A stretch of 64,000 bases of DNA from Trichostrongylus colubriformis (Eukaryota; Nematoda; Chromadorea; Rhabditida; Trichostrongylidae). Made by a program: the position numbers and the translations under genes. The stretch is taken from positions 21,426,068 through 21,490,067 of the forward strand of contig OZ022259.1 of NCBI GenBank assembly GCA_963978905.1, in the 5' to 3' direction. Every line of letters starts with the position of its first letter. Position 1 is the stretch's first letter. Below, one piece after another: positions 23,780 through 35,367 of this stretch. The notes beneath the pieces were generated by a model that worked only from the letters and a program-made list of their open reading frames with translations, was not told the DNA's origin and made no database searches.

Positions 23780-25030
23780 CGTACTTGATAGTTGATACTT
23801 GATACTTTATTACATGACAAGCATGTACAAAAGAAATTGCCAGCAAACATCTAGCATTGAACCACAAGTAAAGTAGAAAAGACGAACATTATCCCATGCA
23901 GTTCACAATTTGTAAAACAGCGAAATCTTTAGCAACATATGGCGAAGAACAAAATGGTCAAAGAAAAGAGACTGACGAAAAAGAGAAGAAAGAGGTGGAA
24001 ATGGCGAAATTTACTAGAGCATCATCCGGTTTCTTAAAGTACCATTAATCCAAGATGCGATTGAGATAGGTTTTCAAGGAGATAGTCGAAACAGGGAGCG
24101 GTCTATGTTTTGACAAAGTTAAATATATGGATCCAGCACGGTTGACAAAGAAGTTATGCCGAAGACCACCGCGGGCACTTTTGAAACTAATCTTACTAAG
24201 GCTTCCTCTAGTTATGATGGTAGGATCTGGAAAAAATGATTAGAATTTACCTGTACCTGGCCATTGAGTATTTTACTTACCATAACGACATCATTAACCT
24301 TTCTCCTGACTGAGAGAGTTTTCAACCCGAGTAGTTTATTACGAGAGGAGGAGTCCGGCACCGATGTGTAAGAGAAACCAAGGCAACGTAAAAATTGTTT
24401 ACGCGTGAAGCTATTCTGAACGGCCTCTAGCCTTTTGATAGAAGACTGCTTGCACGGGTTGAACACTGTTGTTCCATACTCTAGGATTGGTCTAACATAG
24501 CTTTTATACGCGACCAGCAGCATTTGCGGATGGGTTGAGGATAGAGCTTTGAATATGTTGTAAATTCGTCTTTGTGCTGAGAGTGAAATTTTTTCGCAAT
24601 GAGTGGTGAAATCAAGCCTACTATTGAGATGAAAGCCCAAATCCACTGTCGAATCCACCGGTGTGAGATTGATGCCGTTGATTTCGTATGAGGAAAGTCC
24701 ATTCCTGGCTCCGAGATGTATAATAGTACTTTCGTCTTCTCAGGACAGAGGGGGAGGCACCATTCGATAGACCAACGGATGAGAGTATTGATTGCTGCGC
24801 GAATTCGGAGGACACCTTCTTCATTACCAACTTCGGCATAGATTTTCAAGTCGTCGGCAAAAACTTTGCATTTAACTCCGCACGTAGACATGAGGGAAGG
24901 GATTTCATAGGTGTAGATATTGAAAAGGATGGGAGAAAGAGCAGAGCCTTGCGGAACTCCACTAGGGGCGGGCTGATTGGTAGAGTAGGATCGTACTGGC
25001 ATCGCTGGCTAATGTCTACATTGTTGGCAG
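23780..25030 (-). mobile_element. CR1-like non-LTR retrotransposon fragment
   Basis: On the minus strand, two overlapping frames encode the RT palm and thumb: GVPQGSALSPILFNIY and CKVFADDLKIYAE (catalytic FADD, about 24870-24830), then LGFHLNSRLDFTTHCEKIS, YVRPILEYGTTVFNP and RRKVNDVVMVSKILNG. A frameshift near 24640 breaks it. The 3' end (left) has AATAAA followed by a short repeated ATCAAGTATCA tail near 23785-23815. The 5' part is missing. It was inserted between integrase and env of BEL element 1, in reverse orientation. Confidence 0.8.
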
Positions 25031-25049
25031 CCTTTGCGCAGGCGCGCAT

Positions 25050-25490
25050 TCAGAAATGGGCAGAGAGAAACCGGAAGACATAATACAGTGCACAAAAGGA
25101 GGGGTATTCGTTCGAACACCACAAATTCAAGACAAATTGCAAATTTGCGCAAATGACTACTGTTTGGAGATTCACCAACCAGAACCATCTCTGAAGGTGC
25201 CATTTCCCGCGGAAATAACTCTGCATTCCTATCATATAGTAGTCAAAATGTCACAAGGCAATTCAGTTCACGCAGTCCATTGGGCTTGCTCGCCTAGGCC
25301 CTTTTGTGAGCAGATTGCTTGTACATTTTGTACTCCAATGGTCGCCAATCCGGACTGCTGGCCCTGAGTGGCCATTGTTTTAGGCGCCGCGCTCTTCTAC
25401 ATAATCCTCATGACAGTATGCGTCATACTTCACTCAATTCGGAAACTATATAGAAGATGCAGAACCGTTTATAAAAAATCAACGCAATAA
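25050..25490 (+). pseudogene. Env of BEL element 1: Gn-like C-terminal segment
   Basis: The frame 25056-25367 is cysteine-rich (CTKGGVFV, CANDYCLEI, ITLHSYHIVVKM, CSPRPFCEQIACTFC, NPDCWP). It ends in a stop directly before a long hydrophobic segment in another frame (AALFYIILMTVCVILH) followed by a basic tail. This order of Cys-rich ectodomain, membrane helix and basic tail resembles the end of the first glycoprotein in phlebovirus-like envelopes of nematode BEL elements. That link is from family knowledge. The beginning of the gene was separated by the CR1-like insertion. Stop and frameshift make it non-functional. Confidence 0.65.
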
Positions 25491-25552
25491 AAAACTCATG
25501 CTTTTCCAGATGGAGAAATCAAAGAAGACCATCCACGGAATATATCCCTTCA

Positions 25553-27261
25553 GTGGAGATCAGCGGCAACAGCAACAGGAAATGGAAAACTTCGACGTTT
25601 GTTTGCATTTTGACCATTTGTGTGATCTGTAGTGTAGGCTACGGCTGTCAGCAAGTGATACTTGTCCCACTAGTCACTCAGTGCACTACAAAAGACCAAA
25701 CTGTAGCAATATCACCACGATACTCGCTAAATACAACACAATGCAATCAGAACTGTGCCTCTAAGTAAAATATGAAAACTTTAAAGCCCAGCTTATGACA
25801 ATAACGCTAGAACACGTCCTCTTGAGATGCCAAAAAGAAACATTGTACTTCACTCAAAACACAAAAACTCATGTACAGTCGAGGAAACGATGCCCCAGCA
25901 AGGGCTCATGTACTGGCCTCAAGTGTGCAGGAGTTTCAGCCGATACAGTGGTCAAAGAACTCGATACAGCAAACAACTTCACAGGAATCACCTACTGTAC
26001 GGAATCCTGTGGGTTCTGGGGATGTTCCTGTGGTTTCCCATCCTCGGGATGTCTCTTCTACAGGATTTACCACATTCCCACGGACAGCGACACCTACGAG
26101 GTCTTTCACTGTCCAACATGGTACGAGACTATCGAACTCAAAATCGAGCAGCTGGACACGCGACATACTTCAAGAATCTTTACAGGAGAATTAAAACCAT
26201 ACAGGGTCCGTACCATAGGGGACGCCAGAATTGAGGTGACGTTCTTCTACGTCGCAACAACAACAATACAATACAAGTGCTTCCTCACCAACAAGAAAAC
26301 GACCTCGTACCTGGACGTTGACACCGAATTTAGCTATGCCTGCTCAAGTGAACCCTCGGTCGCGCTCAACTCAAGTGAATGTAGTATACGGGACACTTGC
26401 AAATGCAACCCGGCACAAAAGACGGTATCATGTTTTTGTACCGATAATGATATCTCTCAAGGCCGTCTGTCCAACACACTGCCCCTACCAATCCCAAATG
26501 GGGTAGTGCTTGTCGAACCCAAAGGCGCCCCCAAAATTCAGACAAAGACATTTTCCATTGAATTGGCCATTCATCTCAATCCCACTATCGTTCAGCTTCA
26601 ACAACAAATTCTCCACTTCAACTGCAACATTATTCCAAGAGCCTTACACGGGTGCTACAGCTGTTTCAAAGGAGCGGTAGCCACGATAGCCTGCACGGCA
26701 GACGTTTAACACGCAACCGCACAAGTAACGTGCGGAATCCATCAATTTGTGCTGAAATGCACCCGACACGGGTACAAAAATCAAATCAAGCTGTTTTTCG
26801 ATAGGGCGCGCGTAAGTGAACAATGCCGCGTCCAATGTGGCAATCACACTACAATGGTAGAGCTTCAAGGGACCCTCAATTACATCAACGGACTCAAGCC
26901 ATTTTTGAGGTACGCAAAGCTCAATGACAACAAGGTGAAAGACGACGAACCGTTCAAGATTGAGTGGGATTTTCCAGACATCTCACATTTCATTGCCGTC
27001 TGCAAGGAACTCTATCTGTATACAGTAGTCGTCCTCCTAACATTCCCAAGCTTCATGCTCCTTATCGTCACCAATCTCTGCGCAAGAACAACAAAGTGCA
27101 CAACGTCGCCTTCCCCGTCCTCAATCGTCACACTTGCCTCCCTTCCAGCAGCTATGCTGTTGATCATCTCTAAGAAGCTCATAAAATTCATCACGTCTTT
27201 CGTTCTTCTCCCACTTCGGGCTTTTATCCATTTGTGGCGTATAATAACTCGCACACATTAG
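25553..27261 (+). pseudogene. Env of BEL element 1: phlebovirus Gc-like class II fusion glycoprotein
   Basis: After a signal-like segment (STFVCILTICVICSVG near 25590-25640) come cysteine-rich blocks in the frame 25795-26709. These include CGFWGCSCG and GCLFYR, which match the fusion-loop region of phlebovirus-type Gc proteins, then a CKCNPAQKTVSCFC block. The frame stops at 26707-26709. Homology continues through CTRHGYKNQ and CRVQCGNHT to a stem and a membrane anchor (ELYLYTVVVLLTFPSFMLL, about 27008-27070), with a hydrophobic and basic tail ending at 27261. Breaks: a stop at 25766-25768 and another at 26707. Phlebovirus-like envelopes are known from Caenorhabditis BEL elements. Membrane fusion would be the ancestral role; this copy is broken. 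Confidence 0.8.
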
Positions 27262-27399
27262 ACTCTTCTAGCGTAGTACAGTAGCAAATAACTTCAAGAA
27301 CGTTGAACTTCAAATACAAGTCCACCCCGTCGTTTGTTTCGCGTCTTACACGAATACTAAATCATTCGCTATCAAGCACAATCACCACTACTTTCAGCG

Positions 27400-28518
27400 A
27401 TGGCAAACCGCAACAATGTCGAGCAACAACATGGCGAAGAAGATGTTCCTGTAGAACCTGAGCGAGAAGAACAGCACAATGAAGAACAAGATCAAGCAGA
27501 ACGACGAAATCAATGGCCGGTTCAAGCTCAAGAAGAACAGGACGTGCACGAAGAAATCGCGGCGATGGATCGCAAAGTCAATCGCATCCTAGGCCGCACG
27601 GACGAGATCCACCCCATCAAAGTTAGACTGAGCAGCACTTACGTGAGTACCCTGAACATTCAAGTTTTTTCATTTGCTAACAATTTACACTTTGTTAACA
27701 TACTTCTTAATTCATACAAAGTAACAAGCAGGCAACTTTGTTGAAACAATCGTCCCTTTTTGGATTTGGTCAACGTGGGTTAGGTCCTCCACTTTCAAGA
27801 TTGACCCATTTTGAATATAACCCTTAGGGGATCGATTTCAAATCTAAATTTTTTTTCTTTCGATGCATAATCTAAAAGAAAATCAATACAGAAGCATGCC
27901 CTTTTTAAGAAAACGACGCACCCCAGCAAGAAATTCAAATTGGCGCAATCATCCTCGAAGACGCATTCCAAATCATTCCAAATCAACTCAAGATGAGGTA
28001 TCACTTCTTAGATATTAAAACTAATATCATTATTGCACCAACGTGCCTTCAGAGTCTGCTGCACGTAGTGGACCAACGTACAATAGAGATGAAGAACGGC
28101 ATGGACAGAACAATCAATGGATTGGAACAGATTTATGATCAGCACAAGGAACTCCTCCAGGAGCTACGTACACAGACAACACTGCTGCAAGGACTCTACA
28201 CACCACGCACTCCTCACAATCCTCCATCATCATCTAGTGACCGCACCAATTCAAAAGATCCACAACTTAGCTGCGCTTTTTGTGCAGAAAACCATCATGC
28301 GTGCGATTGTAATATGTTCACAACTCTACATGATCGTCGCCGCCGGCTCTTCGATAACAACAGGTGCGACCGTTGCCTCAAGAGGGCCGACATATGGCCA
28401 CCACTTGCGCAACCACCAGCAGCTGTTGGTATTGCAGAGTGGCCGGAAGGGAGGAGAAGGCGCAAACCCATCACAGCGCGTTCTGTAACTTCAAGTTCGA
28501 AGTGTAATTGTTGTTTCT
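27400..28518 (+). pseudogene. Spliced accessory ORF with three CCHC-type fingers, after env
   Basis: Exon 1 (ATG 27400 to 27642) encodes an acidic, Gln/Glu-rich stretch and a short coiled coil (EEIAAMDRKVNRIL). It ends at a consensus donor (TAC then GTGAGT) in phase 0. Exon 2 starts after CCTTCAG near 28053, in phase 0, with a helical region (IEMKNGMDRTINGLEQIYD), a Pro/Ser linker and fingers CAFCAENHHACDC, CDRCLKR followed by GHMATTC, and CWYC with HHSAFC. A single-base frameshift near 28390 splits the second finger; otherwise it would end at 28518. The element already has a gag with fingers upstream, so this is a second nucleocapsid-like ORF. No capsid domain is present. The function is unknown. 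Confidence 0.6.
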
Positions 28519-28700
28519 TTTCAATTCGTTCAATTGCAAGACCTTTTCATATTTCAATTGCAAATTTTTTTCTCAGCATTTTCAGTTTTCAATTGCATCA
28601 ATTTTCAATTGCAATAATTTTTCATCAGTTCAAAATTTACCATTATTTCATTTGCAAGAATTTTCATCAATTTCGAGCCGTGCCATTATTTACTCCCACG
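28500..28700. repeat. Degenerate TTTCAATTGCAA array
   Basis: The words TTCAATTGCAA and TTTTCATCA recur about ten times in 28500-28680, giving a T-rich low-complexity stretch after the accessory ORF. No coding frame is convincing in 28520-29237. Confidence 0.6.
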
Positions 28701-29237
28701 TTGCAATGGTTTTCGTTTGTTTGCAATGCATGACAATCTCAACTTCACACACTCACTTAAGTTGCTCTCAGTGTTTTTCTCAACTTTTCTCTCAATATCT
28801 AATTCATTTCTTCCATTGTATTTCAATATGAACATCAATATTTTGATCGCCACTTGGACTGTCGATTCATGGCCTTTCTGAATAAATATGGCAATATGGT
28901 GAACGCGTGTTGGAATGAACATTCGACGAGCCGGTACACAAGAACTGTGGCTATTAGGAATCGGAGGAACTGAAATTTTAGATCACCGTTTGGCATAGAA
29001 TTGTATCATGTTTTAGTCGACTAGCATTGGTCTTATTGTATCTTAACATTATTATATCTGAAAACCTGAGCATTGTGTATTATCGTAGCCAAACGTCAAC
29101 CTCAAAACAAAAAAAAAGAAAAAAGGGAAAAAGCCAACTCAGGTACGGGTAAAGAGTAAGCATGGCTTACTCCAGCTTGGGCGAGAAGGAAACCGTCCCA
29201 TTCGCATACTTTCCCTTATTTACGTTTTTTTTTTTTT

Positions 29238-30090
29238 GGCTGGGGAGTGTCATGAACTCCGGGTTCATGATGACATCAGTCTCTTCATAATGAATCTCTC
29301 CACCGTCTTGCTGAGATTTAAGCAACGACAGACGGGAGTCAGGGCTCTCGCTTCGGTCATAAGCCTCCGGGCGTCAGCCGATAGCTACAGACCTTGGGGT
29401 CGTAGGCCAAAGGCCGTCCGGGACTGGCGGACTCGCCATGCTCGCTGTATTCAATAAATGCGATAATGCAATAGAACAAATTCAAGTCAAGATTCAAGGT
29501 TAAAGAGTAAATCACAGCTGTGTTAAAACCTCAGGCATGACGTGTGTGAAAAGGTAGTAAAGAGAGAATAAAATGTATTTGCTCTGAAGTGTACTGTAGC
29601 CAGAAAATGAACCACCTAATAGTTCCATCTGAGGAGTGATGCCCTCAGAACATGGTGCATCGACTAAATGGTCAGCCTGTATGGCGCATGGTGCATCGAT
29701 CTCAACAACAACACCTCAATCTGTCACGACGAGAACAAGAAAAAAAAGGTGGAGATCACTAAGCTCACATTTCACTCATCAAAAGACGGACTCTGGGCGC
29801 CCGTGCACAAAATCCTAAGACACGCCTTTTAGGGCCCAAAGAGCGTGTCTGTTCCGGTACCCTAGCAAGGAGAGCCCAAAATTCCTTTCAATCCCTTTTT
29901 CTTCCGCTCGATTTTCATCAGCTTCACACGCTCGATTAGATGAATCGTGATCACGAAGGTAAAGAGGAACCGCGGTCAAGAATGTTATGAAGGAATAGAA
30001 ACTCGGAAGCAATCACGGTGGCAGACCGATAGTCTGACCAAAAGAGGAGGTACAGTTAAAATTTTCAATTTCAGCCGGCACTATATTTCA
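29238..30090 (+). repeat. Polypurine tract and 3' LTR of BEL element 1
   Basis: A short purine-rich stretch (GGCTGGGGAG, 29238-29247) directly precedes TGTCATGAAC at 29248, as expected for the plus-strand primer. The LTR ends CACTATATTTCA at 30090. Its last 730 bp are almost identical to the 5' LTR. It includes AATAAA at about 29453, a possible polyadenylation signal. Confidence 0.85.
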
Positions 30091-30729
30091 TTGATGCCAA
30101 AATGCGCTCCTAGCATTACCGTGATATTGCTCCAAGACCCAACTACAGCGACGCGCATAGCTCGCACATACCATGTCGCGTTCTGACAACCAAACTGTCC
30201 GACAACGATTGTACCAACTCTCGAAGTCTGCTTGAGTGATACACTTTATAAGCGGAGTGAATCCTCTTCTGGACCCGTGGAGAATGGAGGTTTCAGCTCA
30301 GAGGAGAAAGCAAAATTGCAAAAGCGTCAGGCAAATAAGATGTTACTAATTATGGTAAGAAGTTTGAAACCATGAAATTGATGCAGGAGTCCGACAATAA
30401 ACAAACGATACGTAACGCGTCCTGCGGCCTAAGACAAACTGAGCGACTTAGCTCTTCCGCTAAAGCGACTTAGCGGAAAGCTTGACAAAACTTTTGCTGG
30501 ATATGCCTTCACGAAGTGCTAGCCTCAGTGATGGTGTAATGTACTGAGTATGAACGCCAGCCAATATAGACGCGAACAGCGTCGATTGACACATCAGTGG
30601 GGTGACACATGAAAACACCCCAGTGTTCATTATCAAGGGACGAAACTCACCTTCGTGTTTTCGAGAATTTCGTTGAGTTCCGTTTCTCCCCTCACTGCAA
30701 TACGAAAAGGGTTGTCGGAGTTCAGAAGT

Positions 30730-31850
30730 CGGGGAGGAGTCGTACAGCACCCGGCTTCGACAAGATCAGACCTCCAACATTCAAAAAACCTACCGCCAGT
30801 CATTGTCAAAACGGTGGGCTTGACTGTCTACACGCCACTTGTCCGAAGGCAAAGTACCAGCTTCGTGGAAAGCCGGCAGGACTGTAACAGTATAAAAAGG
30901 GAGACCCGCACGATATTAGCAAATATTGTCTCTGCCTGCTGTCGGTTGTCTCCATGCTTTTCTTTCGAGTCATATCGAATAAGACTGACTGAACATAAAA
31001 AGAAGGACAGAAACGGTTTCTAGGCTCACTAAAGTATCGCGGGAGTGTAAGATGCCGCCATGTCTCGTATTCATCGAGTCGGAGAAGGCTTAGACCCAAC
31101 TGAGACAGAACCGATTATCGAAAACCTGGAAAACCAGGTCATACCTACTCAGTACGTAAGAATACTTCAATGAGCAATTTCACGACCAGAATTTCACCAT
31201 TCTACAAAGAAGTTATCATCGACGTGAAAAGAGGGGTTCGACAAGGCGACACAATCTCGTCCGAACTATTCAGCACCATTCTTGGAGCGTCATGCGTTAC
31301 TTGGAATGGGAAGGCATAGGATGAAGGTCGATGACCGGCATCTGCATAACCTCCCTTTCGCTGACGACATCTGACGCTGACGACAACGCCGAGAATCGAG
31401 CAGGCATAGCGAAAGCTAGAGGTAGGTTTACAGCTGAGCCTAACGAAGGTGATTTTTATGGGGAACGAACTAGTACCTGATGGTCCATTCAAGCTTAATG
31501 GAACGAACATCATCCAATACTTCAACCATGTGTACCTTGGTCGAGAAGTCATTATTATGAACGACTGAGTACCAGAGATGAGCAGAAGGAACCGAGCTGC
31601 TTGAGAAAGGTAATACAAGTGAAGAAGTAATGAAGAAGACCGCTGTCCTTTCTACCCTCGCTCTTGAATGAGCTTCAGATACTCGGACTCTGCTTCAGCA
31701 GAAAGTGCGTACAGTCAAGGGCTGTCGAAAGGAAGATGCTAGGGGTATCCTGGTACACGCAAGTGCAGAGGGTAATACGATGTTTTGAACTCTGTAGACA
31801 CTCGAAGATCACAGCCGCTGCCGTGTTTGCAAAGATTGAAGATTAGATGG
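30730..31850 (+). pseudogene. Second RTE reverse-transcriptase remnant
   Basis: Plus-strand fragments in changing frames match an RTE-type RT: APGFDKIRP and KNLPPVIVKT (about 30740-30815), CLVFIESEKA (about 31060), EVIIDVKRGVRQGDTISSEL (about 31208-31265), DGPFKLNGTNIIQYFNHVYL (about 31470-31535) and RKMLGVSWYTQVQR near 31730. More than five frameshifts or stops are present, and the YADD box is only a degraded trace near 31360. It is unlike the copy at 20.7 kb in sequence, so it belongs to another RTE lineage. Sequence 30091-30730 gives no clear assignment. Confidence 0.75.
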
Positions 31851-31892
31851 TAGATGAGTATCCTACTCAGTCAAAATATTCTATTGCGCCAC

Positions 31893-32047
31893 CTAAAACG
31901 CAGCCGACAGACTTCGCGAATTTGCGGTTTCGCGGTGTCGCGGCTCCACATGCAAAGATGCAGCTATGCAGTGGTCAATATCGCAGTGTCGGTGCGAAAG
32001 CGCGACGCCGTAGAATTGCAAAATCGCGAGGACTGACGACGGCCTGA
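31893..32047. mobile_element. MITE related to the outer element at 40535
   Basis: The left end reads CGCAGCCGACAGACTTCGCG and the right end, reverse-complemented, CAGGCCGTCGTCAGTCCTCG. Both match the family with GCCGCCAGACTTTGCGATTT ends at 40535-41054. The interior is GC-rich. Confidence 0.5.
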
Positions 32048-33933
32048 TGATCTATAAAAGGAAGAAAGGGATGATGTGATATAAACTGTGATACCCCACA
32101 TCCATGAAGGATAATCGCGTAATCGATGTATTTGGTGAACTGGGGAGTGTACACTTGTGTCGAATTTTCGCTTTGGGACTTCTCACCGGCGGCGCCATCG
32201 GCACAACTTGCCGTGGTCTGTTGGAATTCCGCTCAATATGCAAGAGTCTGATACCATGGAGGTCCTATAAGAAATACCTGTTTATATCATCATTATCTAA
32301 AAACAATAACTTTTCTGCCCTTAGAAGACAAAATAGTAACATAAAAATCAAAAGAAACGATAGCATTACATGATAACAATAGTAATTAACAACTTATTAA
32401 TCGGGCGTAAAATTCTAAAGACAGTGTTGCAATATACGCAATCACATGCAAAGAAATCCACGGCGCCGCTCGCGGCCGCGCGAAAATTCGACATAAGTGT
32501 ATACACCTGGCGAACCATCGGTGTTCGTCGAGCTTTTCTCTCCCATCCAATATCTTGGATGGGAGAAAAGTATGAAAGAAAAGTAAGTAGTAAAGAGTGT
32601 ATGCAAACTTCTCAGGAAGGAGAGCTGTGCTTTGCGTGACCACCCGTTCTGCCAGACGTGAAACTGTCGAGACATGAAGGGTACTGCCCACTATACATGT
32701 ATACCTTTTTCTCGGAATGCTCCACAGTAAACTATCCTATTGATTAACTGGTAACCTTCGCATCGCGAACTACGGCGATGCACAGTATTGACTACTAAAA
32801 ACAGTTTAAGATATTTCGCAATGGAATTGTGCCTGTAAAGGTTATGTGATATCCTGAATCATTGGCACCAAACTGGTCTCACTCACAATACTTATGATGT
32901 CTGTTGAAAAAGTGCTAGCGGTGCTTTGTACGTTTCGCTATCGGTGAGCCGTCTGATATCCCTTCTCGTTGACGACTGCTTTCTTTTCACTGTCACACGG
33001 TGCGTTCGAAAAGGTCCGGGATAGTGGTATACCTGAGAAATTAAAAAGGATCATCCCTCAAAGGAATCGTCCACGGGAAAATGAATTCTCCTGATACCCT
33101 TATATTCATGTCGCATTTGCCTTAAGTGGGCCGCATGCAAAGTTTCACGCAAAAAATCCGGTTGAGTTACAGCACCACAAAGTCTCGGCCGGGCGGGCAG
33201 GGCCTCCCAGCAAATGCCCAACCCGTCGTCCACCGCAGTCGGAGACGCATTGTAGGAGCAGAAAGTTACGTAAACTGTCACACTCGCCGTTCCAAACTGC
33301 GACGATGAGACAACGGGACGGAGTGCTACTCTAAGGCCCCACCCACTCGGCAGAGAATTTGTAGAGTTATATCTTAGCCAAATTCTTACTTTGTCGTGTG
33401 AAAATTTGCATGCGCCCCATATTGAGCATACATCATAAATATATGGGTAACAAAGAACACATTTTTCGTGGACTATTCCTTTAAGTTTTGCTCCTCTTCT
33501 TTCCACCGCCATTGCGCACTTGCTTTGTGGCAGCACTCCTTTTTCATTCTGAGGATAGATTAATCTTCGAAAATTGACATTTGATGTGGTTGATATAATC
33601 GGTAAAAAAAGCAGATTTCAGACGCTATGTCACAGAAGACGTCCGTCTCATAGCAGCTCTTAGCTGCGTTACTTTTGCTTATTATCGTTGAGTGTCATGT
33701 TTCTAACATCCTATTTCGGTCCACAAAAACCACTTCAACCGGATCGCTACTGTGATGTAGCCGGCAGCTGAGACCATCGTCGAAAAGAAAATTAAAAAAG
33801 AAGGCAACTCTTCCATGTGAAACTGATAATGTAATCCTTTCACCAAACTGAAAAGAGGTTTGGCTATTCTGTAATCTACCCTTCTATTGTTAAGGTCGGT
33901 ATGGGAGTGATATGTATTCGAGGCAACGCCCAG
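32048..33933. other. Non-coding region with an inverted repeat and a hairpin
   Basis: A pair of diverged inverted arms lies at about 32140-32215 and 32450-32515 (GTCGAATTTTCGC against GCGAAAATTCGAC). It is followed by a strong hairpin, CTCCCATCCAATATCTTGGA and beyond, near 32545-32575. Open frames on both strands at 33050-33540 have no recognisable domain. I see no gene here. Confidence 0.45.
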
Positions 33934-35027
33934 AGTTGGGGGTAATTACACCAAAAATCCGCGTGGCCGCCCGCGGCGAGCGGCGGGCGAGTCCGAGTTG
34001 GATCATATCGTCTTAGAAAACCTACACATCTAAGATGGTGATCATATCTAAACCTAAGGTGCGACGGCGCGGACGGTCGCCTGCGCATGGTTGCTGGGGC
34101 GCGCTAAGCGGCGCCATACTGAGTGTGGGTATCTTGTAGGACGTTTTGTTTGTATCTGTATCTCGTTACAATCTGCATTACTTGTGAATCGTTTGTCGTA
34201 TTGATTTAGCGATAGCCCCTCGTTCTAATTCACAACGCATCTAACCATTTTCGCACTCTTGAACTCCACGGCTTCTGTCTGTTCGACCCACGTATTTTGA
34301 ACACCTCGCTTTCACCCGGTAATATGGTTGGTGAGGGCTCTTCACTGTGCTCGGAGTCGCGTGCTACTTTTGCCTAGGTTTTTAGCCTAAGGCTCTCTTT
34401 GGGGGGAAGTCCCTATCCCTCTTAAGGAAGGCTTAAGCAGAAATATACACCTGATTGCACAAACTGATGATTGTATAACGGTTTCTATTGAGCGCAACAG
34501 TGAGGGCCTCTCCACAACATCTATATTAGCACCGCTGCATCTGCTTTTATGGTGCTCCAGAGACGAATGACTGATGGAAGAGTCTATCTTCACTTAGTGA
34601 TTGAATATAATGAGCGCAAAACTGAGTCTTCAAAGTGTTTGCTTTTCAACAAGGGAGATCGTGAAACGTCAGTTCTTCAGACCCTTTTCGCACTATCAGT
34701 AGCTGATCATTGGTGATCGGATATTGAGGTATCGAAAGGAGTAGAAAAATCTCCCTACATCTAGTCTTTTTATAGCGCATGAAGTAGCAAACTACATGAG
34801 GCAGAGTATAAATGTGATTCCCGGCATCTATGTTGAAAACGCTACGGCGCCACTCCATCCCTCCAAAACGCTTGGCGCGCCCCAGCAACGATGCGCAGGC
34901 GACCGCCCGCGCTGCTGCACCTTAGGTTTCGATACGATCGCCATCTTAGATTTCCTGAGACGATATAATCCGACTCGCACTCGCCGCGGGCGGCCACGCG
35001 GATTTTTGGCGCAATTACCCCCACCCC
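33934..35027. mobile_element. Long-TIR element, possible 9-bp target duplication
   Basis: Inverted arms of about 190 bp face each other at 33934-34115 and 34845-35027. They share GGGGGTAATT, CCGCGGGCGGCCACGCGG-like and ATCTTAGAT words. AACGCCCAG stands at 33925-33933 and at 35028-35036. The 730-bp centre contains a block also found at 3500 and 46500 (TTAAG and AATATACACCT). No transposase is seen. A 9-bp duplication with long arms suggests a Mutator-like element; this is inference. Confidence 0.55.
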
Positions 35028-35367
35028 AACGCCCAGCATTGACATATTGAAAAAGCTTTTTGTGTTCCAGGACCCTTCCACATCTTCTAAGAAAATAATC
35101 TTTATCACTCCCCAAAGTTACCTCGCCGAGCCACAGTTAAGTCATGCTACCTGCTCCATGGTAAATATAAAATAAACATGAAAACCACCCAGTAGATGAT
35201 AGCACCCCTTTCAACACGGCCCCTTCTCGACTACCAAACGAAATTCTATACAACACTTGACCCCGACTAGATAACATATCCAAAATTCACAGTATATACC
35301 TTATCAGAAGCAGCCAGTGTTATCACATAAGCATGCAGGAAATAGAAAGGAAGTGAATACCCACTAC

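Larger units (their letters stand above)
10526..30090 (+). mobile_element. BEL/Pao LTR retrotransposon 1, with env, carrying nested insertions
   Basis: Two long terminal repeats (10526-11411, 29248-30090) start TGTCATGAAC and end CACTATATTTCA. Between them, on the plus strand, lie gag, protease, RT, an integrase C-terminal part, a phlebovirus-like envelope gene and a second zinc-finger ORF. Insertions at about 15490-22904 (minus BEL fragment plus RTE) and 23780-25030 (CR1-like) interrupt it. RNase H and the integrase core are missing. Flanks ACATC and TTGAT do not match, so no target duplication is visible. Confidence 0.85.

Noticed and set aside
10521..30095. Target-site duplication for BEL element 1
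   Set aside because: Flanks ACATC and TTGAT do not match even when the LTR ends are shifted by one or two bases.
33051..33536. 161-codon minus-strand frame
   Set aside because: No homology or exon signals; the cysteines show no regular spacing.
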